Assembly: GCA_030604325.1 (NCBI GenBank)
Contig: JAUVWC010000003.1
Coordinates: 1-13,687, forward strand
Direction: 5' to 3'
Length of the DNA: 13,687 nucleotides
Source of the DNA: Candidatus Zixiibacteriota bacterium
GTDB taxonomy: Bacteria > Blakebacterota > Blakebacteria > Blakebacterales > Blakebacteraceae
This document shows, in pieces, positions 6,815-13,687 of the stretch (positions are counted from its first letter, which is position 1; every line of letters starts with the position of its first letter). The notes under the pieces were generated by a model. The model was given only the letters and a program-made list of their open reading frames with translations. It had not been told where the DNA came from and ran no database searches. A program made the position numbers and the translations under genes.

Positions 6815-9800
6815 GTGACCGATCCCGATATCATCACTGCGTCCGCCCGGCGCGCAGTACGGGCCGCAATCCCTTCCGGGGCGATGCTCCTCGGGGCACT
6901 TCTACTCTGTGTCTCATCCCCGTCTGAGAGCCGTGCGCAGGATGGGGTACCGCTGGCTCCGCCCTCCCTGCAGGTGGATCAGGCCGAGCAGGAGTACCGG
7001 TTTATCCGAGGCCTGGTATCTGACGGACTCTACCCGACGGCTCTTGAGCAGATCCGGCAATTTTTAGAAACCCGTGCCAACTCGAAGAGAATGGAGGAAG
7101 TGAGCCTGCTTCAGGCTGAAGTCCATTTTCTCCAGGCACACTATCGTCAGACTGTCGATCTGCTGATGGCCTTTGCTATTGCCTATCCACAGAGTCCCTA
7201 CCTGGATCAAGCTCTGTATCGCCGGGGCGAGGCCTATTTCAAACTGGGTGATTACAGCGCTGCATCCGACGACTTCCAGGCGATCGGCCGGCGCCGGCCC
7301 GACTCCGATCTGCTCGACCGCGCCCGCTACTGGCAGGGGGAGGCACAACTCCGGCAGGGGATGTACGAGGAGGCCTGTCAGGCCTACCAGAGCGTATATA
7401 AGCTCACCCCTGAGTCTCTGGTGGCCGACTACGCCCTCTACAGCATGGGATGGGTCGCACAGGAACTGGAAGAGTACTCTGACGCACTGAGCTACTATCA
7501 ACAGGTGGTAGACGACTACCCCGATAGCGATCTCGTCTCTACCTGTCTTTATAAGATCGGGCAGTGCTACTTTGCACTGGAGCAGTATCACGAAGCGGCT
7601 GAGGCTATGGCCCAGGTGGTTCAGCTCAACCTGGGAGAGGAGGTCTCTGCCAACGCCGGCTTCCTGCTGGGAGAGTCGCACTACCACCTGGAGGAGTATG
7701 CTCTGGCCCGCCGTCATTACGAGGAAGTAGTGAGCAGCTATCCCGCGCACGAGGCTGCACCCGAAGCACAGGTGGCCATCGGCTGGACCTATCTTAAAAC
7801 GGGGGAGCCGGCCGAAGCAGCGGTTGCATTCCGGAGGACGGTGGAGAACTATCCCACCAGCTCTGTGGCCGGAGGGGCGCTCTACCGGGCCGGTGTCGCC
7901 CTTCGCGAATCGGGCCGCAACGACGATGCTCTGACGGCTTTTCTGGACGCTGCTGAGCGATATCCCGAGGGTGAATGGGCCGATGATGCTCTGCTGGAGG
8001 CCGGCTTACTACGCTTCCATCTGAGAGCCTACGCCGAGGCTCGGGCGATACTAACGCGGATGTTACAGGACTACCCCACGAGCTCTCTCGGAGCAGATAC
8101 CGCGGAATTGGTAGGGGAGTGCTGGATGGCCGAATCCAACTTCGCTGATGCTGACACCGCTTTCCAGGCGGTCATGGATCGTTGGCCTGGAGCACCGGCG
8201 GCCGAAATGGCGCTCTTTCAACGTTCATATTGCCAGTTCCAAATGGGGGAGTTGGAGGAAGCAGCCGAGGGGTTTGCTCAGTATCGTCGGCGCTACCCCG
8301 CGAAGGAACTGGCTCCCGATGCACTCTTTTTTCAGGCAGAGGCTATCTATAGCACCGGATCGCACGAAGAAAGTTCACAACTCTACCAGCAGTACGTGGA
8401 ACTCTATCCCAACGGCTCTCGAGTCCTTGATGCAGCGTACGGGATCGGATGGGCTTGCTTCTCCCAGAGAAAATATGAAGCAGCAATCGGGTCTTTCCGT
8501 CAGGTTATCGCTACCCAGGGAGGTGATGAAGCCCTCAAGCGGGACGCTCACCTGCGCATTGCCGATTCCTATTTTAACCTGCAGCGCTACCGCGATGCTG
8601 CGGTGACATACAGCGATGTGCTGCAGCGTGACCGCTCAGCTCCGGATGCCGATCGTATTGCTTTCATCTCTGGAGATGCATTCATACGCGCCGAGCAGTA
8701 CCGTTCGGCACTTGCCGTACTGGGAGAAATATTAACCCGCTACCTTTCGAGTGATAGGTACGACGACGCGCTCTACTGGCGGGGGTGGGCTCTCTTCCGG
8801 TTGGAGGAGTACGACCGGGCGATAGAGGAGTACAAGAAAGTGCTGGCCCTGAAGCCGCCAAGCGAGCTTGCCCCGCATGCCCAGTATGGCATCGGGGATG
8901 CGCACTACAATGCCGGTGAATTCGACCGTGCACTGGCCGCATACGAGGCTCTCGCCCGTGCCTACCCGGCGGACCGGTGGCTTGCGGAAGCGGTCGGAGG
9001 GATGCAGTGGGCCCTCGTTCAACTCGGCCGAGACTCCGAGGCCGAACAGATAGCCGAACAGATGCTGCAACCCGATGTACTACCTATGGTCAGAACCCGT
9101 GTGAGGCTCCAGCAGGGCAAGTTCCTCTTCAATCAGGAACGATTCGCCGAGGCTATTGGAATCTTCACAGATCTTAGCCGGGACGGCTCGGTACTGGCAG
9201 GAGACGCGCTCTACTGGATGGCACAGGCGTACCAGCGTATCGGGGATGATTCCCATGCCGAGAGTACGTTCATACGTCTTCTTGACAACTACCCGAACAG
9301 CCCCTTTGCCGGGGAAGCCCGGGTACGCCTGGGCGAGCTGCAGTTCAAGAGAGGTGGTTACGCAGAAGCCGTTCGCACCCTCGAGCCTCTCATAACTGCC
9401 TCGGTGCCGGTGCAAGCCGAGGCGCTCTATCTATCTGCGCAGAGCCATCGTGCGCTGGGAGATCCTACCCGGACAGAGGTTGAGCTGCGCAGGCTGATCG
9501 ATGATTACCCAGGCAGCCCCCTGGCTGCGCAGGGTCGACTCCGGTTGGCCGAACTGGCACTGGAGCGGCAGAATTACAATATCGCACAGACGCAGGTCAA
9601 CACGATCCTGGCTGAGCGTACCGACGAGCTGGCCGCAGAAGCGCAGTATCTCGCCGGTGAGATACTGTTCGCCCAGGAGCGCTGGAGCGAAGCGGAGGTC
9701 CAGTACCTGAAGGTGAAATACGTATATCCGGCCTTCACTACATGGATCGCGATGGCTCTCTACCGCGCAGGTGAGTCCAATATTCGCATGGAGAACTATG

Positions 9801-9898
9801 AAAAGGCCCGCAGCCTGCTGCAGTCTGTACTCGATGACTATCCGGACTGCCCCATAACAGCGGAGGTCAGGGCTGCCCTGGCAGGAATTCCCCGATGA
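6815..9898 (+). CDS. Secreted 1027-aa tetratricopeptide-repeat solenoid protein
   Basis: The start is GTG at 6815, preceded by AGAGGG four bases away. The N-terminus has a basic region (SARRAVRAA), a hydrophobic core (AMLLGALLLCV) and a probable signal-peptidase site after SESRA (about residue 41). From about residue 55 to the end the protein is built of roughly two dozen TPR-like units of about 34-37 residues, with the typical Y..A...Y..v...YP.S..A..A.Y..G pattern (for example YSDALSYYQQVVDDYPDSD and YDRAIEEYKKVLALKP). This resembles BamD- and YbgF/CpoB-type envelope TPR proteins but is several times longer. It lacks a lipobox Cys, so it is predicted soluble periplasmic or peripherally bound. 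It is the first gene of the operon with the barrel, exbB, exbD and tonB, and overlaps the barrel gene by 4 bp (ATGA). A scaffold role in a TonB-energised complex is inference. Confidence 0.87.
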   Translation: MTDPDIITASARRAVRAAIPSGAMLLGALLLCVSSPSESRAQDGVPLAPPSLQVDQAEQEYRFIRGLVSDGLYPTALEQIRQFLETRANSKRMEEVSLLQAEVHFLQAHYRQTVDLLMAFAIAYPQSPYLDQALYRRGEAYFKLGDYSAASDDFQAIGRRRPDSDLLDRARYWQGEAQLRQGMYEEACQAYQSVYKLTPESLVADYALYSMGWVAQELEEYSDALSYYQQVVDDYPDSDLVSTCLYKIGQCYFALEQYHEAAEAMAQVVQLNLGEEVSANAGFLLGESHYHLEEYALARRHYEEVVSSYPAHEAAPEAQVAIGWTYLKTGEPAEAAVAFRRTVENYPTSSVAGGALYRAGVALRESGRNDDALTAFLDAAERYPEGEWADDALLEAGLLRFHLRAYAEARAILTRMLQDYPTSSLGADTAELVGECWMAESNFADADTAFQAVMDRWPGAPAAEMALFQRSYCQFQMGELEEAAEGFAQYRRRYPAKELAPDALFFQAEAIYSTGSHEESSQLYQQYVELYPNGSRVLDAAYGIGWACFSQRKYEAAIGSFRQVIATQGGDEALKRDAHLRIADSYFNLQRYRDAAVTYSDVLQRDRSAPDADRIAFISGDAFIRAEQYRSALAVLGEILTRYLSSDRYDDALYWRGWALFRLEEYDRAIEEYKKVLALKPPSELAPHAQYGIGDAHYNAGEFDRALAAYEALARAYPADRWLAEAVGGMQWALVQLGRDSEAEQIAEQMLQPDVLPMVRTRVRLQQGKFLFNQERFAEAIGIFTDLSRDGSVLAGDALYWMAQAYQRIGDDSHAESTFIRLLDNYPNSPFAGEARVRLGELQFKRGGYAEAVRTLEPLITASVPVQAEALYLSAQSHRALGDPTRTEVELRRLIDDYPGSPLAAQGRLRLAELALERQNYNIAQTQVNTILAERTDELAAEAQYLAGEILFAQERWSEAEVQYLKVKYVYPAFTTWIAMALYRAGESNIRMENYEKARSLLQSVLDDYPDCPITAEVRAALAGIPR

Positions 9899-11637
9899 CG
9901 AGAATTATAACTAGAGGGTGGAGGTTATTGTGCGGATTGCTTCTGATGGCTCCAGCGATTGCGCGGCCGGGGCTCGCCCAGGGACAGGTCGGAGATCCTC
10001 CACGCCAGGCGCAGCAGGATACAGTAGCGAAACGCCAGACGCTGCCTCCGTTGGCCCTGCCGGACATAGTCATCTTTGGCCGCAGTACCGCCACTGCCCG
10101 GGAGGGGAGCAAGCTCTTTCCCGCCGGGAAGCGAACAGTACTGGACAGGGAGATCGGGGCACCGGTCGGTGAAAAGGGCAGCAGCCGCACCGGGTGGGGA
10201 GGCGGGAGGATGCTGGCCGCCCTGGAGCGGAGCAGTCCGGGGAGATGGGCCCGCGCCTATCTCCGCGGGGGCACCTACGGCGAATTGATTGCTGGGGGAG
10301 ACTGCTGGACTGATTTGAATCGGTGGCAGCTGCTGGCCCACCTGGGAGCCGAGGGCACAAGAGGTCACGTGCCGAACAGTTCCTCGTTGGGGGGCAGAGG
10401 CAGACTCTCGGCTATTTACGACCTCGGTCCGGGCACCGAGGTGCGGCTGAGGGCCGGCTACGGTGCCGGACGGCAGGAGGAGTGGGGCCTCGGAGCCGTG
10501 GAGGCGGAAGTAGACAGTTTCGAGGTTCCTGCCGGGGCTGCTCGTACCTGGTTTGATGCTGATTACGCTCTGGAATTGGAAGGGATGGTACGGAGGGGGC
10601 TCACATTCCGTGGTGGGATTGGCGGGCGCAGCGCCGGGCTGGAAGACGACGTTAGGGAGCTGAACCGGAAACCTAGCTGTAACGGCAGTTGGGTGGAGGT
10701 CGGGCTGGAATGGCTCACGGGGGGGACAATAGTCGCGCTTAGCGGGCGCAGCGAAGGGGACATGATGCGTGGACCTGCCCTTTCCCAGGATGCACGACTC
10801 ACCTCGGGGCAATTGACCGCTCGAGCACTGTTGGGGGAGGCCAGCAGCATTCTTGCGGGAGCGGTCTGGTACCGGGCTGAGGCTGGTGCCGGGCTCGAGC
10901 CGGTAACACGGCTGTGGCCGCTGGCTGAGTTCACTTCCCAGTATTCAGACAGGTTCAGCATGTACGTTCGCTACCAGCCCCGGATCGACTACATGACGCT
11001 GGGAGAGGCCCGCGAACAAAACCCGTTCGTGGCCAACAGCTACACGGTAATTCCCCGGGAAGAGCGTTTTCATTTGGCGATTGGACTGCAGTACACCGTG
11101 GCGCAACACGTGACCGTGGGATTTGACATAGTGCGACGACAATTCGACAGGCTTCCCGTCTGGCGGCTTGCACCGGAGGCCGATACCTGGAGCCGCGGAC
11201 TCTTTATCCTGGATGTCATCGGTTCAGTCGGAGTGAATGAGACCCGTCTGAGCCTGGAGGGAACACCCGGCGACAAACTGGTCCTGAACGCGGAACTGAT
11301 CTTGCGGGATCCTTCAGGAGGCAGTATTTCGGAACTTCCGCACGTTCCGCGCTTACAATTCTCAGGGAGTGTGGACGGCAGGGGACCCTGGAATCTGGAA
11401 CTCGGCGTGCGCCTAACCCATCTTGGCGAGCGCTTCGGGTTTGGAGAGACCGATAGATATATGGACCACAGGCTGGCCCCTGCTACCGATCTCAGCGTAC
11501 GCATTGCACGCGGATTCGGAGAGTTGTTAACCGCCTGGCTGGAGTTCCGCAATGTGTTGGACCAGAAGGTCGCGCTTTGGGAGGGGTACCTGCTGCCCGG
11601 ACAAACATCGGCATTTGGGCTGTCGATTCGATTTTAA
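9895..11637 (+). CDS. Outer-membrane beta-barrel with a TonB-box-like N-terminus and no visible plug domain
   Basis: The 580-residue product starts inside the stop of the TPR gene (ATGA), with AGGA eight bases before the ATG. It has a signal peptide (MTRIITRGWRLLCGLLL... cleaved after GLA, about residue 28). A short Gln/Pro-rich linker contains LPDIVIFGRS at about 55-64, resembling a TonB box (a hydrophobic, acidic-flanked strand such as DxIVV). From about residue 100 onward it shows alternating amphipathic strands rich in Gly, Arg, Tyr and Trp, finishing SAFGLSIRF with terminal Phe. No recognisable ~130-residue plug domain fits between the TonB-box-like stretch and the first barrel-like strands, and no canonical plug motifs were seen. 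Its position directly before exbB, exbD and tonB suggests it is the energised outer-membrane partner. Alternatives are a structural barrel or export channel. Barrel identity is fairly sure; substrate unknown. Confidence 0.75.
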   Translation: MTRIITRGWRLLCGLLLMAPAIARPGLAQGQVGDPPRQAQQDTVAKRQTLPPLALPDIVIFGRSTATAREGSKLFPAGKRTVLDREIGAPVGEKGSSRTGWGGGRMLAALERSSPGRWARAYLRGGTYGELIAGGDCWTDLNRWQLLAHLGAEGTRGHVPNSSSLGGRGRLSAIYDLGPGTEVRLRAGYGAGRQEEWGLGAVEAEVDSFEVPAGAARTWFDADYALELEGMVRRGLTFRGGIGGRSAGLEDDVRELNRKPSCNGSWVEVGLEWLTGGTIVALSGRSEGDMMRGPALSQDARLTSGQLTARALLGEASSILAGAVWYRAEAGAGLEPVTRLWPLAEFTSQYSDRFSMYVRYQPRIDYMTLGEAREQNPFVANSYTVIPREERFHLAIGLQYTVAQHVTVGFDIVRRQFDRLPVWRLAPEADTWSRGLFILDVIGSVGVNETRLSLEGTPGDKLVLNAELILRDPSGGSISELPHVPRLQFSGSVDGRGPWNLELGVRLTHLGERFGFGETDRYMDHRLAPATDLSVRIARGFGELLTAWLEFRNVLDQKVALWEGYLLPGQTSAFGLSIRF

Positions 11638-11651
11638 AAGCATTGGTCCAT

Positions 11652-11658
11652 GAGGAGG
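11652..11658 (+). promoter_or_regulatory. Strong Shine-Dalgarno for exbB
   Basis: GAGGAGG is placed 5 bases before the ATG at 11664, in the 26-bp gap after the barrel gene. It is the strongest ribosome site in the operon, consistent with a higher copy number for the ExbB-like motor subunit. Confidence 0.75.
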
Positions 11659-11663
11659 CATAG

Positions 11664-12323
11664 ATGAGCATTATTTCCATCCTGTCGAAGGGGGGCCTAC
11701 TGATGGTCCTCATCGCGATCTGCTCCTTCATCGGAGCGGGGATCATCGTGGAACGCTGGCTCACACTGCGCAGAGCACGAGTGAACACCGGCACGCTGAT
11801 GAACCGAGTGCGTCAGTCGCTGCGGGGCGGAGAGGTTGGCAGAGCCCTGGACATCTGTGATGAGACTCCCGGCCCGGTAGCGCGGATGCTGAAGGAGGGA
11901 GTCCTGCGGGCCGGCGCGAGCCGGGAGCTGATCCGTGAGACGGTGGAATCGGCCGGCAAGTCGGAACTGTACAAGCTCGAACGCGGACTCGACTCACTGG
12001 CCACCATTGCCGGTGTGGCCCCGCTGCTCGGCTTTTTAGGGACCGTAACCGGTATGATCAGGGCTTTCATGGACATACAGGCATTGGGTGGACAGGTTAA
12101 TGCAAATGTACTCGCAGGAGGCATCTGGGCGGCCCTTGTCACCACAGCCGCCGGCCTGACAGTGGGCATTCCCGCGCTCATCTTCTACAACTGGCTGGTA
12201 GGGAAAGTGCGCCATTTCGTATTCGAGATGGAGCGTTCCAGCATGGAGTTGCTCGACCTGCTGGGTGGTGAGGAAGTCAAGACGGACGCCATACGGACCG
12301 TGGAGGCCGAGCATGGACTTTGA
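11664..12323 (+). CDS. exbB: ExbB/TolQ/MotA-family proton-channel protein
   Basis: The 219-residue length is typical of compact ExbB/TolQ proteins. TM1 is at about 11-30 (LLMVLIAICSFIGAGIIVE). A cytoplasmic region at about 31-110 follows. TM2 at about 112-134 contains the family hallmark PLLGFLGTVTGMI. TM3 at about 149-175 has IWAALVTTAAGLTVGIPA, with Thr160/Thr161 where the family has conserved pore threonines. ExbB forms the pentameric inner-membrane stator that, with ExbD, converts the proton-motive force into motion of TonB. Sequence alone does not split ExbB from TolQ; the assignment rests on the adjacent tonB-like gene and the absence of tolB/pal. A strong ribosome site lies 5 bases upstream, and the 3' end overlaps exbD by 11 bp. 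Confidence 0.92.
   Translation: MSIISILSKGGLLMVLIAICSFIGAGIIVERWLTLRRARVNTGTLMNRVRQSLRGGEVGRALDICDETPGPVARMLKEGVLRAGASRELIRETVESAGKSELYKLERGLDSLATIAGVAPLLGFLGTVTGMIRAFMDIQALGGQVNANVLAGGIWAALVTTAAGLTVGIPALIFYNWLVGKVRHFVFEMERSSMELLDLLGGEEVKTDAIRTVEAEHGL
12302..12306 (+). promoter_or_regulatory. Shine-Dalgarno inside exbB that fixes the exbD start
   Basis: GGAGG is six bases before the ATG at 12313. The longer in-frame start (GTG at 12265) would add 16 residues containing several Arg and Pro that ExbD proteins lack, so the 12313 start is preferred. Confidence 0.65.
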
Positions 12324-12729
12324 GCCGGAGCGTAAGCCAATCGTAGCTTTCAGCGCTATCGGCCTCACCGATATCGTGTTCCTGCTGCTCATCTTCTTTC
12401 TCCTCAGCAGCACCTATATTCTCCAACCGGGGATCAAGGTCGATCTGCCGGAAGCCCAGGTCGTGGAAACGGTGGAGAGGCAGACACTGACGGTGACTAT
12501 CCCCATCAGCGGAGGGGTCTATTTGAATGACGAGCCTGTATCGCTGGCGGAGCTTCCCGCCCGGCTCCAGCAGGAGTTGGCCGGCGGTGCCGACAAGGAT
12601 ATCATCCTGCGCGCCGATGAGGACATCCCCTTCAAACGCGCGGTCGAGATTATGGACATTGCCAAGCGGGTAGGAGTGGGGCGTTTCCTGGTGGCTACGC
12701 GAACCAGAGAGGAGGGCGACACCCCGTGA
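12313..12729 (+). CDS. exbD: ExbD/TolR-family biopolymer transport protein
   Basis: At 138 residues from ATG 12313 the product has the usual ExbD size. A short cytoplasmic N-terminus (MDFEPERKPIVAFSAIG) leads into one transmembrane helix, LTDIVFLLLIFFLLSS. This helix carries Asp20 at the position of the proton-carrying Asp25 of E. coli ExbD. The periplasmic domain follows, with the typical IKVDLPEA motif, a YLNDEPVSLAELPARL segment and the late DIILRADEDIPFKRAVEIMDIAKRVG region. It works inside the ExbB ring as the proton-relay subunit and contacts TonB in the periplasm. It overlaps exbB by 11 bp and tonB by 4 bp (GTGA), so the three are probably translationally coupled. TolR is the alternative label. 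Confidence 0.93.
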   Translation: MDFEPERKPIVAFSAIGLTDIVFLLLIFFLLSSTYILQPGIKVDLPEAQVVETVERQTLTVTIPISGGVYLNDEPVSLAELPARLQQELAGGADKDIILRADEDIPFKRAVEIMDIAKRVGVGRFLVATRTREEGDTP

Positions 12730-13502
12730 GAGTCGACCTGTACGACCTCCGTTTCCAGGGCTGGCTGGCGTCAGCAGTGTTCCATCTGATCCTGCTATGT
12801 CTATTCGTGATAATTGGCGTTGAGATGGAAGCCTGGGTAGAGGAGTACAGCGAGGTGATGCTGTTTGATCTTTCGTTGACACAGTCTTCGTACATTGAGG
12901 AGGTTGCCGCTGGATTCCCGCTCGCCACTGCTCCCGAGCAACCAGAACCGGCGGCCGTGGTGAGGCTTCCCGAGCGCCGACCGATTCCCACTCAACCCGA
13001 AGAAATCACGACTATGGCAACACGCAGGGAGGCACATGTGCCGCTGCTGGAGCCTTCCCGAATTCTGGACGAGTTGGAGCGTGCCGGCCGTGAGCGGCCT
13101 TCTACCAGCCATCAGGGGAGCCCGACCGGCAGGAAAGCCGCCCCCACTCTTCCCGGGCTCCGTGAAGGACTGCTTCTTCCCGATGTGCCACCATCAGCCA
13201 TCGGCGTAGGGCCGGATCTTCCCTATCTCATTGAATGGATTGGGCACAGCCGCGAGATCATACGCAGTGTGCTTCCCCAGTACCCCTCGGGGGTGGAGCG
13301 GGAGGTAGAACTCCGATTCCGCTTTTCGGTAACCCCGGCGGGAGAAGTCACCGCCATCCGCCCGCAGCAGAAAGGGGAGCCGACACTGGAAGAGGCGGCC
13401 CTTACCGCGCTACGCCAGTGGAAGTTTCAGCCTCTGCCGCAGGCCTCACCTCAGACCAATCAGGTGGCGGTAATTACCTTTCGCTTCAAAATCCGCTCCT
13501 GA
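12726..13502 (+). CDS. tonB: TonB-family energy transducer
   Basis: The 258-residue product has a GTG start overlapping the exbD stop. A single N-terminal transmembrane helix at about 13-32 contains Ser16 and His20, the SxxxH pair found in TonB helices (His20 is essential in E. coli TonB). The periplasmic linker at about 33-165 has Pro/Glu clusters (PEQPEPAAVVRLPERRPIP) but no long Lys-Pro/Glu-Pro tract. The C-terminal TonB domain (about 169-258) shows LPQYPSGVEREVELRFRFSV, then TPAGEV, then LEEAALTALRQWKFQPLPQ, matching the family pattern YP...G.V...(F/V).V...G.V...AAL.A...W.F.P. It would span the periplasm and pull on the TonB box of outer-membrane partners, the nearest candidate being the barrel encoded at 9895-11637. 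TolA is unlikely because the C-terminal domain is TonB-type. It is the last gene of the operon. Confidence 0.92.
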   Translation: MRVDLYDLRFQGWLASAVFHLILLCLFVIIGVEMEAWVEEYSEVMLFDLSLTQSSYIEEVAAGFPLATAPEQPEPAAVVRLPERRPIPTQPEEITTMATRREAHVPLLEPSRILDELERAGRERPSTSHQGSPTGRKAAPTLPGLREGLLLPDVPPSAIGVGPDLPYLIEWIGHSREIIRSVLPQYPSGVEREVELRFRFSVTPAGEVTAIRPQQKGEPTLEEAALTALRQWKFQPLPQASPQTNQVAVITFRFKIRS

Positions 13503-13687
13503 ACGGTTATTTGCCGCTATTTCTACGTCGACCTGCCTTATCGCTTGTACGGCGTAAATGATATGGTTACTTGCTGTATGAATTTTCTTGCAATATGCAA
13601 GACTCCCGTGGCGGGCTGAGAGGATAATAAGATAGTAATGTATCGGTGCGTATATGAAGTAAAACAGGAAATCACACCTATAACTCA
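13503..13687. other. AT-richer tail after tonB
   Basis: These 185 bases are clearly lower in GC than the genes to the left. A palindrome (CTTGCA-ATA-TGCAAG, 13587-13601) and a small GC stem (CCCG-TGG-CGGG, 13605-13615) lie here, neither followed by a T-tract. No gene can be supported. It may be the promoter region of the next gene beyond the window. Confidence 0.5.
13587..13601. repeat. Perfect 6-bp inverted repeat with 3-base loop
   Basis: CTTGCA (13587-13592) and TGCAAG (13596-13601) are exact reverse complements around ATA. No poly-T follows on either strand, so an operator-type palindrome is as likely as an RNA hairpin. Confidence 0.5.

Noticed and set aside
6600-6818. 72-codon frame just before the TPR gene
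   Set aside because: The direct repeats inside it are 41 bp apart and so shift frame between copies; no ribosome site, no hydrophobic core, unlikely composition.
11664-13502. Tol-Pal (TolQ-TolR-TolA) labels for the three-gene motor cassette
   Set aside because: The third protein has a TonB-type C-terminal domain and a TonB-like Ser16/His20 helix, and there is no tolB or pal gene next to it.
13605-13615. CCCG-TGG-CGGG hairpin as terminator of the operon
   Set aside because: The stem is only 4 bp and is followed by CTGAGAGG rather than a T-tract.
13638-13687. ATG at 13638 opening a frame to the window edge
   Set aside because: Only 16 codons are visible, with no ribosome site at proper spacing; too little to support a gene.

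Overview
The window is one strand-coherent stretch (all supported genes on the + strand) from a moderately GC-rich, diderm (Gram-negative-type) bacterium. The diderm assignment rests on several proteins with Sec signal peptides, two outer-membrane beta-barrel proteins ending in Phe, and an ExbB-ExbD-TonB energising system. The phylum cannot be fixed from the sequence. The PorV/FadL-like barrel, the large TPR protein and the very large NtrY-like kinase would fit lineages such as Gemmatimonadota, other FCB-related phyla or deltaproteobacterial groups, but that is only an impression. I see no rRNA, tRNA, CRISPR array, insertion sequence or phage gene.

Layout. (1) Positions 2-637: the 3' end of a gene whose product is an extremely low-complexity Ser/Thr/Arg/Pro-rich protein, built on tandem DNA repeats (a 108-bp higher-order unit at the left edge and 21-bp units near the stop). 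(2) 720-2021: a secreted PorV/FadL-like outer-membrane barrel protein, closed by a strong intrinsic terminator (2045-2086). (3) 2136-6413: an unusually long (1425 aa) polytopic NtrY-like sensor histidine kinase with no response regulator beside it. (4) 6414-6814: a 401-bp non-coding gap with a hairpin and imperfect direct repeats. (5) 6815-13502: a tight five-gene operon: a 1027-aa periplasmic TPR solenoid, a 580-aa outer-membrane barrel, ExbB, ExbD and TonB. Junctions are a 4-bp overlap, a 26-bp gap, an 11-bp overlap and a 4-bp overlap. (6) 13503-13687: a visibly more AT-rich tail with small palindromes and no supportable gene.

Working together. In the operon, ExbB/ExbD would form the proton-driven inner-membrane motor and TonB the periplasm-spanning transducer. 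The barrel carries a TonB-box-like segment just after its signal peptide, but there seems to be no room for a standard plug domain. The TPR protein, translationally coupled to the barrel, is probably a periplasmic or outer-membrane-associated scaffold. The combination resembles a self-contained, energised envelope complex whose substrate or mechanical task is not evident from sequence. It is the most interesting part of the window.
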